Of a DNA stretch of 64,000 bases, positions 56,606-64,000 are shown one piece after another. The stretch covers positions 76,201,804-76,265,803 of the forward strand of contig OW386287.2 in the NCBI GenBank assembly GCA_936432065.2. Direction: 5' to 3'. The notes beneath the pieces are model-generated. The model was not told where the DNA came from, ran no database searches, and saw only the letters and a list, made by a program, of their open reading frames with translations. Source of the DNA: Rutpela maculata (taxonomy: Eukaryota > Arthropoda > Insecta > Coleoptera > Cerambycidae). Every line of letters starts with the position of its first letter. The stretch's first letter is position 1. Position numbers and translations under genes: made by a program.

Positions 56606-57355
56606 GTATTAGGCCAGGCAACGAATGATTATAAAGGGAAATGTTAGGGACAGAAAATTTGACTTCGGAACTTTGTTTGGACTAGTCTGGAGATGAACAT
56701 ATCAAAAGTCCCCACTCCTAGGTGATGAGCGGGGGGGAGGGGGCACTTTAAAGGTCCCATTTTTTGGTTTTTCACTTATATCTCGGAAACTATACGTCGT
56801 AGCGGCTTGACCACTCTATACAAAATTGAAGCTACAAGAATCACTACTTACATTTGTCGATATGTTGTGTTCTCGAGATATCCGCCCTTGAAATTCGGAA
56901 ATTGCGGAAAACAAATTTTTCGCCTCACGTTTCTTGCTCTATTTGTTAAGATAACTCTTCAAATGTTGTTCTCACGAAAAAGTCGTGAGAAAAGAAGTTG
57001 TAGAGCATTAAATTTTAAAAATTTTTAACGTGAGGCGAAAAAATTGTTTTCCGCAATTTCCGAATTTCGAGGGCGGATATCTCGAGAACAGAACAACATA
57101 TCGACAAATGTTAAGTAGTGATTCTTGTAGCAAATTTTGTCAGCTTCAATAGTCGCTACGACGCATAGTTTCCGAGATATAAGCGAAAAACCAAAAAACG
57201 GGGCCTTTAAAGTGCCCCCCCGCTCACCACCTAGGAGTGGAGACTTTTGATATGTTCATCTCCAGACTAGTCCAAACAAAGTTCCGAATTCAAATTTTCT
57301 GTCTCTAACATTTCCCTCTACACCCTTTTTTGAGCATTCGTTGCTAGGATTATAT
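56606..57355. repeat. 750-bp fold-back element
   Basis: Arms of about 330 bp pair TCTGGAGATGAACATATCAA, CTCGAGATATCCGCCC and CGCCTCACGTT with their complements around a centre near 56985 (AAAAGTCGTGAGAAAAG). The ends are near GGCAACGAATGATT and AGCATTCGTTGCTAGG. The mirror frames are not genes. Confidence 0.75.
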
Positions 57356-58328
57356 GCAGTATTTAGTTTAAATGTTGAATATATTAGAAATTATGACAAA
57401 AATTTTAAGAAAGAGAATTAAAAATCAATTAATATTTAAAACGATTTTTTTGTTTGTTTCTGTGACATAAAAAATATAGAAATTATGGCCGAAACCTTCG
57501 AGCATATAAGGGTAAATAAAGGTGCTTTCTGAACACTTATTGACAAGGGACGCGAGAGGCAAGGAGTTACAGTAGTAAATGTTATATATGTTAAATATTT
57601 ATAATATATTTTAACATACATAGTTATGCGTGATGTTTTTACCATTTAAGCCATAGTTGTAGCTCCCAAAGTAGGATCTTCTTCGAAACATGTATCGCGA
57701 ACTGGATTTTCTCCCAAACCAATAATGGTGAAAGAATTACGCATAACTACTTGCTCTAAGCTCTACGCCAAACTGGTACTTTGCCGCTAAACTTTTAACT
57801 CCAGCAGACCACTCCAAAACACTTTCATTAACATCTCTCTTAACTGTGTAAAATTTTAAACTTTCGTTAAATAACGATTTAATTGGGAAAAAAATCGGTT
57901 AATATTTCATATGATTTAGTTTCCGGTAAATATGGTGTACATAGATTTGTCAGTAATATATAACATTCTTCATTTAAAGAACATACTTAACAATATGGCT
58001 CTTTTGCGCACGCCATCTATGATATTATTCACTAGAAAAGTTTGTGCTTTAAAAACTAAAAAGTCCGAAGTTTTATGCTCAAAATTTTCTAAATTTGTCA
58101 AAGGACAACACTTTCCGGCGGATCAGACATTATTTTGAACACCAATTATTCCACTTGAAAAAAAAATACAATATGGATTATTTTCCGCACTTAGAATTTA
58201 ATTGTACTTGCACTTTACTATTGCACTTATGTTTGAACACAACTCGTCGCCAAATGTTCTGTATTAACTCAGGGATGGTTAATTATTATGAATTACTAAA
58301 CCCACTAGTAATATACAAATATGTATTT
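57356..58328. other. Intron 8 sequence, nothing recognised
   Basis: AT-rich, with short frames (57436-57645 minus, 57932-58138 plus) that show no resemblance I can name. The phrase ATATTTATAATATATTTTAACATACATA near 57595 recurs in part near 60905, so some repeat is probably present. Confidence 0.35.
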
Positions 58329-58599
58329 CCAGATAGCACGAGGATATACTAAAAGCGTCCGGGGAACGTTTGCATAGGACATTCGAGATGTCTTAGAGAT
58401 GTCTTTGGGACGTCCGTTGTTACAAACCAGTATGTCTCTGGGACGTCTTATTCTGGTCCGTTCTAAACCTAAGGGACATTATTAGGATGTTCTCAAGACA
58501 GCTTGCTTTGGTTCATTCAAGTTTCAAAAGACCCTCACGGGATATATCGGTTTTATAAGCAATTATTATCTTAAAAAAAAAACAACTAAAACTATTTTC

Positions 58600-58690
58600 G
58601 CAATTTTTTAACGTTATAAAAAAAATTGGAGTGAGTAGGGATCGAACCGCTGGTCTCTTGATTTGTAAGTCAATTTTCAATTTTTTCAAT
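58600..58690 (-). other. tRNA-like 3' half, minus strand
   Basis: On the minus strand, TTGACTTACAAATCAAGAG can form a 4-bp stem with an 8-nt loop and is followed by GGTTCGATCCCTAC, a perfect B-box type T-arm. No matching 5' half (A box) or full acceptor stem is present. It is most likely a tRNA-derived SINE remnant, and chance is possible. Confidence 0.35.
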
Positions 58691-58699
58691 TCAAAAAAG

Positions 58700-59560
58700 A
58701 TTTATTAATAGTTAATAATTACAAAGATCCGCCTAGTCGGATCCCGGTCCAGAGCCGACCGTGCAATGACCGACCGTAAATGCTTGGACGGGTGAAGCGG
58801 GTCCAATTTGGCTATAACAACAGGTATTTGGTTTTGGTTAGAGCTCCTGCTTAAAAGAAATAAAAGTTTAAATCTAACAATTTGGTTATTTATAGAACTA
58901 GAGGACTTTTAAAAAACTTAAAACTACACTGATTGGTTTTTATTTGCACAAGAACATAGCGCACCGTTTAAAAAGTCTGGTTGCTGATACGGGGAAAATC
59001 AACGAAAAAACCCGTTCGAACTAATAACGTCCTTCGTCCGGTGGTCAGACTGCCTCTGGTAAGGTAGGGTGAAAGGAAAGTTGTAGTTTAAAGAGTTTGG
59101 ATTTTCAAGAGGTTATTGGTCGAGGGGGGATTTTGAAAAGGAGACAATAAGGGACAAAAGGACAAAAGGACAAAAGTTGACAAAATTAACAAAAAAGAGG
59201 GACGGACGAATAGAGGGAATGGGACGGGGTTTGAAGGTATAAGATGATAAAAAGTAAAAGGTGGTGAAAGGAAAATTGTGGTATAGGGAAGTGAGGCTAA
59301 GGAAGTTGCCGAAAGATAGGCAACCCATGGTATGATAGGGGGTGTCTTATATCGAAAAGTATGGCATTATGCTGTCTGATTCCTGTTATATCGCGGGTTA
59401 GCGGACTATCACCCAGCTTGAATTGATAGAATTTCTGTGATATTTCCTGGACGAAGTCCGCTAGTGGGGTTATGTCGTGGCAACGTGCGTAGAGATCTCT
59501 GAGGGAGATGTACCTACCGGAGTCTGAAATGAGGTGCATAAATTTATGTTCTAAAACTTT
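58700..59560 (-). pseudogene. LINE 3' end (Jockey-like C-terminus and 3' UTR)
   Basis: The minus-strand frame at 59539-59297 reads DSGRYISLRDLYARCHDITPL, then FVQEISQKFYQFKLGDSPLT, then a stop. Jockey-like LINE proteins end with 'YI.N..LH.DL....V.E.....S..Y...L..H.NPL', which this resembles. The following 550 bp would be 3' UTR, ending in AATAAATCTTTTTT near 58690. Everything upstream (reverse transcriptase) is missing, the normal outcome of 5' truncation. Confidence 0.5.
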
Positions 59561-59689
59561 AAGTCAACGAATTTAACTCACTCGGCCACTGAACGAATAT
59601 GTTATTATTTATTTAAAGACTGTATAGTTGGAAGTAGACAACGGCTAGATTTTGCTTAGCAACCGGGTTGTAATTTATTATGTTATCAT

Positions 59690-60312
59690 CAAGCGCGGAT
59701 CTAGAAATTTCAATAATTTTTTTCTCGTCTGTGGCGCATGGGACCCATACGAAATATGGGAAATAACATCTCGAGAAGCACTTTTCTAACGCCCCCTAAA
59801 AAATCTTGAAAAAGCAGTTTGCGGAAATTTTTTTCAAAATTCGATAAACCCCCCCCCCCCCCCCAGGTCTAGGGACTCCTGTTTAAAATTATTTTTTTTT
59901 GTCATATGCATTTTACTTTTCATAAAAATACAGCAACACGTTTTGAAGTTTATGAAAATATTTTCATTACTAACTGAGATACAACGAATTGAAATTTTGT
60001 GATTTGTTAAATTGTAAATCACAAAATTTCAATTCGTTGTATCTCAGTTAGTAATGAAAATATTTTCATAAACTTCAAAACATGTTGTGCTTTTATGAAA
60101 AGTAAAATGCATATGAAAAAAAATTTTTAAACAGGAGTCCTTAGACCTGGGGGGGGGGTAACCGAATTTTGAAAAAAATTTTCGCAAACTGCTTTTTCAA
60201 AATTTTTTAGGGGTCGTTAGAGAAGTGCTTCTCGAGATGTTATTTCCCATATTTCGGGTCCCATGCGCCACAGACGAGAAAAAAATTATTGAAATTTCTA
60301 GATCCGCGCTTG
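59690..60312. mobile_element. 623-bp hAT-type fold-back with 8-bp target duplication
   Basis: A nearly perfect palindrome centred near 60007. The ends are CAAGCGCGGATCTAGAAA and complement. Flanking octamers are GTTATCAT (59682-59689) and GTTGTCAT (60313-60320), one mismatch, as expected of hAT. Arms include a C-run of 18 (left) and G-run of 9 (right). A half-copy is at 26480-26714. Confidence 0.82.
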
Positions 60313-60777
60313 GTTGTCATTAATCTTTCATTTTAATCTAATTTTATTAAGAGAACTCGATACCTGCACAAATAAGCTGCCGGATCTTAGATTAATATAG
60401 CTATTTATTTCAAATTGTAGAAAGTATTTGGATGTTTAATAAATGTTTAGTATCAAATAATATCATTAATAATTTACAAAAAAATTAAATTATTAATGAC
60501 AAATAAATAATAAATTACTATAAAAAATACACTACACATTTTACAGAAATAACGGTAAATATAAACAAGAACATTGTAAAATTGAAAAAAACAGTTTTGT
60601 TAACGTTTTTTTGTTTTTGTTGGGTACTACTAACATTGACATCGTAATTATGACGTCTTTAAAACGTCTTTATGGCGTACAAATTAGACGTCTTTAAGAC
60701 ATCTTTATAAGGAATAAGACGTTCAGACCCAAAAAAGATACAATATGAACGTCTTAAAGACGTTTTGTGCTATCTGG

Positions 60778-61317
60778 GTTTAATACAAAGCGTATACAAA
60801 CTAATATGGATGGATGTGAACCGTGATACTCCTTAAAAATACACATTAAACTTGGTTTTTATAATAAATAGAAGTGGGCGGTGTTAATCAATAAAGAAAT
60901 ATATTATAAATATTTTAACATACATAACAGTGAACACTCACAGAACATAATAGAACACGAAAGTAAACAATAAGCAAATGAAACTAAACACCATATTGGA
61001 AAACACTATTTACGGAATACGTCATTATTTTGTACCAACCAAGAGAATCAAGGATTACTAATTTGCTTGTTCACAGTTGTGGATCGTACTAACAAACAGC
61101 TGTTTGACGACCTCTATTTTCCCTTATGTGCTCGAAGGCCGAAACATTTTTTAAAAAAGACATCATCATTTTGTTATTGCAACTGTCCAGTAATTTTCTT
61201 TTTTTCAAAAATACTGTTTTTCGTTACTATATAGTATTACCAGATGCTCTTTTTTTTTCATCTGACACTTGCTTAAGGAAAAATTTCCAACCGCTATATA
61301 GTACAGTCGATAGGTAG
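60778..61317. other. Intron 8 sequence, nothing recognised
   Basis: AT-rich, without coding signal. It separates two TIR elements. Confidence 0.4.
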
Positions 61318-62655
61318 ATTCTTAGTCCGAATAAGTGCGGGAGTTTTGAAACTTTGGGAATTTGTAGATTTCGATGCTCTGAATGAAATAAGAAAAAATG
61401 CAAAATGTGATATCAGCCGCCGGCGCCGCCACAAAAACAGTTTTTTTTTAAATATCTCGCTTCGGGTGTCTCATACGGCAAAAAATGTTCTTATGAAAAT
61501 AAAAGAGCATTAAATTTGCTACAAAATATGTTTATACATTTTCTCGTCAAACTGAATAGTTTCGGTGCAGCAGCCAATCGAAGTCAAGCATTCTTGACAA
61601 AATTTCTCGATGTAGTGCGACTTTTCTGGAAGAATATTTTTATGTTGAGACAAAATTTGTTTTCATACCTGAAAATCCTCAAATATTGTTGATTTTACTT
61701 GTCTGCTACGCGTAGCTCAATGTTCAATACTCGTTTCCACACCACCTTGAGGTAGAGTATATGGCATGTTTCTTTTTACGTGTCTGTCCCCTATCCACGA
61801 CTAGCCTGCTTCTTGAGGCGTTTGAGGTGCTTGATGTCGAAGGTCTAGGTTCGTTGTAGCTTCAATAATACTCTCTTCGGAAATTGCTTCCGTTGCGCTG
61901 TCCACTGATTCTACGTATTGATTGTTCTCCATGCTTGCGAGAAATGTTTAAAATGGAGAGTCGACTTCCTCGTCGTAATGAAGCTTGTCGACTGTTGCTG
62001 GTGCATTGTCGCAGCTTTGTCCGTTACAGAATTTGCAAATTACAGAACATTTTAACCCTGCCTTTCTACTACCACATACTGCACTGCACCCTTTCTTGCA
62101 TTTACAGGAAAGGAATTTAAGTAGCTTTGCAGAATCAGTGGACAGCGCAACGGAAGCAATTTCCGAAGAGAGTATTACTAGTAGAGTAAGAGAGTATACT
62201 CTACCTCAAGGTGGTGTGGAAACGAGTATTGAACATTGAGCTACGCGTAGCAGACAAGTAAAATCAACTATATTTGAGGATTTTCAGGAATGAAAACAAA
62301 TTTTGTCTCAACACAAAAACACTCCTTCATAAAAGTCGCACTAAATTGAAAAATTGCAAAAAATCATAATTTTGTCAAGAATGCTTGACTTCGATCGGCT
62401 GCTGCATCGAAAATATTCAGTTTAACGAAAAAATGTACAGGACATATTTTGTATTTTCATAAGAATATTTTTTGCCGTATGAGGTACCCGACGCGAGATA
62501 TTTCAAAAAAACTGATTTTGTGCGCCATTTTTTCAATATAGCGACGCCGGCGGCTAAGACCACATTTTGCATTTTTTATTATTTCATTCAGGGCATCGAA
62601 ATCCACAAATATCCAAAGTTTCAAAACTCCCGCACTTATTCGGACTAAACCCCAT
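61318..62655. mobile_element. 1.3-kb palindromic element carrying the PIN/CXC tail
   Basis: The left end TTAGTCCGAATAAGTGCGGG and the right end, its complement, pair. Pairing continues through ATTTCGATGCYCTGAATG, GCCGCCGGCG, AAGCATTCTTGAC and GCTACGCGTAGCTCAATG to near the centre (about 61985). The Cys-rich coding tail lies on the minus strand in the central part, and much of its upstream codons is mirrored in the left arm. It lies in intron 8, 390 bp before exon 9. Confidence 0.78.
61948..62195 (-). pseudogene. PIN/CXC transposon protein, copy 8 (Cys-rich tail only)
   Basis: The minus strand reads SSEIASVALSTDSAKLLKFL from about 62175. From 62106 it is C-K-C-x3-GC-x3-CGSRKAGLKCS-x2-C-x2-CNGQSCDN, then an acidic end DEEVDSPF and TAA at 61950-61948. 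All cysteines of the tail except one (Ala-Val in place of a paired Cys) are present without a stop: the best-preserved tail in the window. CXC-type modules (as in tesmin/TSO1) bind zinc and can contact DNA; applying that here is inference. The nuclease-like core is absent. Confidence 0.75.
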
Positions 62656-63045
62656 GTTTAATGCTCTCACCGCTGTATTAATATTGGAGCTCCCATTTCT
62701 TTTTTTTTTTTTGACTTGATTCGTAATCAGCGATCACAAAAATATGAATATCCTACGTTTCTAAAATAAATCAGTAATACTTTTTCAAATATTAAATATT
62801 TTTTAAGGGTGCTTTTTCACCCTTTGATGGTAAGAGCAAGGTCTATATCATATAGAAATTGAATATGATACCTTTTACCGTTGATTGAAGCTTTTACTAG
62901 ATAATAACCCATAGAGAAAAATTATAATTACATGAGATTATTCCTAAATTTTACATATTTTTTACCTCTAGGTACTGTATTATACATATATCATAAATAC
63001 TTATCATGTCACAAGCCCATTCTAAATATTCAACTTATTTTTTAG
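62656..63045. other. End of intron 8
   Basis: AT-rich sequence ending in the polypyrimidine acceptor CAACTTATTTTTTAG at 63031-63045. No other feature. Confidence 0.5.
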
Positions 63046-63370
63046 GTTGCCATGAAAACTTTCGACGATACAATTCTAACCAAGATAACAAAGAGTGGTT
63101 TAAATATAAATGAGAACCAATTTGTAAAATTAGACATTTCTGAGGAACATTTAAAAGAAGAAATTCGTAACTTTTGCCCATTGGATATACCTATTCACAC
63201 AGTAGCAGAAGAAGTTAATTTAGAATATTATGTTGACATAATACTAGATTATTATGAAAAAATCGAGAAAGCGAAAAGGGCACAAACTATGTGTGATCAG
63301 GAAGGGTTCGTATTTTCAAACTACTTGCCAATGGTTCCGTTGCTAAATCTCCATATACAGGGTATTTTAG
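63046..63370 (+). CDS. RSPH10B: RSPH10B-like protein, exon 9 (residues 482-590), C-terminal region start
   Basis: The acceptor is ACTTATTTTTTAG|GTTGCC and the donor TTTTAG|GTACAT (phase 1). The exon encodes 108 codons with no stop: VAMKTFDDTILTK, then LNINENQFVKLDISEEHLKE, then LEYYVDIILDYYEKIEKAK and LPMVPLLNLHIQGILG. It is helical and acidic, without MORN repeats. RSPH10B proteins have a long non-MORN helical C-terminal part, and this fits in position and character. The gene must continue beyond 64000, as the frame is open at a phase-1 donor. The exon is linked to exon 8 by phase only, across 14.5 kb. Confidence 0.75.
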
Positions 63371-64000
63371 GTACATAGTAATTAATTCTTAGGGTTATTT
63401 CTATGTCAAAAAGTATTTAAAAAGATTCCTATAAACATGGCTCCGAAAATCCCGATTAAATGAGCTAGGGCCTTCTGAAAGAACACCCAAAATTGGAATT
63501 TTACTTAATATCTCAGGAGCTCTTTAAGCTACCATTGACCAGTTTTTAAAAGTGATCTGAAGGGTCATTATATAAATTCAGTCATAGAAGCACAAAATGT
63601 AAAAGGGTCTTCTTTTCCCCCTATAAATGTGTATTTTTGTGAGAGTCTTCTCGGAACATGATTCCTTGGTGAAAAATACACAAGAGAGCTTATATTGTTG
63701 TAATACCGTATGACCAACCGTTTTCAAGAGATAGGAACCTGAAGAAACTCATGCACTTCCCAGGCTTCAAAAACATGAAATAAAGATGTCTCGCTCTCCC
63801 TTGTAAATTGAAAAAACTTAATTATTGATATCTGATGTCATTAATGATATAAGTTAAGGTGCCCTCTTCAGAACACCCTAGTTCCCTTAATAGGGATTCT
63901 CGAACCAATGTATATAAGAAGTATATTAAATATTTTTTGACATAGGATCAACTCCTAAATTAATGACTACAAACCGGAAACACCCGTATGTGCGATAATC
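63371..64000. other. Start of intron 9, nothing recognised
   Basis: Non-coding up to the window edge. No element termini, tandem repeat or further exon of the gene can be supported here. Confidence 0.4.

Larger units (their letters stand above)
58329..60777. mobile_element. 2.4-kb TIR element with CCAGATAGCAC ends, heavily nested
   Basis: The left terminus CCAGATAGCACGAGGATA and the right GTGCTATCTGG are inverted. Both adjoining arms hold many GACGTCT/AGACGTC-type hexamers (left 58390-58505, right 60650-60765). A LINE fragment and a hAT fold-back are inserted within. No reading frame of its own was recognised. It lies in intron 8. Confidence 0.65.

Overview
This is an AT-rich window of a eukaryotic nuclear genome, most likely an insect or other arthropod with a large, transposon-filled genome. 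The evidence is GT/AG-spliced exons with introns up to 14.5 kb, a flagellar MORN-repeat gene, Jockey-type LINE remnants, a tRNA-derived SINE, hAT, mariner-like and Harbinger traces, and several transposon-linked protein families I recognise from arthropod and cnidarian genomes. Species cannot be fixed from sequence alone; a beetle or hemipteran would fit.

Only one host gene is visible. Nine plus-strand exons (6737-7121, 17862-17968, 18046-18192, 28313-28481, 40967-41136, 41191-41332, 46384-46617, 48463-48551, 63046-63370) have compatible phases at every junction and give 589 residues of an open protein with about nine MORN repeats. This is the RSPH10B type of radial spoke head protein of motile cilia and sperm flagella. 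The gene runs off the right edge. Six of its eight introns are 1.8-14.5 kb and packed with mobile elements; the other two are 77 and 54 bp.

The rest is mobile DNA, much of it in elements with long terminal inverted repeats (TIRs) and in near-perfect palindromes (fold-back elements). One multicopy protein family dominates. Pieces of it lie at 1-1406, about 3580-4054, 12392-13195, 15300-15790, 23976-25842, 27456-27870, 34454-35706, 54280-54930 (minus) and 61948-62195 (minus). Put together they show an N-terminal region, an acidic-motif core resembling PIN/FEN1-type nucleases, and a cysteine-rich C-terminal tail resembling a CXC zinc module. Several copies sit between long TIRs, so the family looks like the protein of a DNA transposon I cannot name. 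A second family, with a CHTQ...VK C-terminal block, lies in a TA-flanked element at 28814-30861 and, as an inverted duplicate, in a 2.2 kb palindrome at 20395-22629. A third lies at 43906-44420 inside a 3.5 kb long-TIR element with a nested LINE.

Other structures include an array of 606-bp units inside a TIR element (51330-54010), a minisatellite inside another TIR element (36229-38850), hAT-type elements with 8-bp target duplications (32611-32826, 59690-60312), and a 1-kb repeat flanked by 54-bp direct repeats (13663-14721). All transposon reading frames seen are broken or truncated except the 348-codon stretch at 34454-35500 and the reverse transcriptase stretch at 42234-43325.
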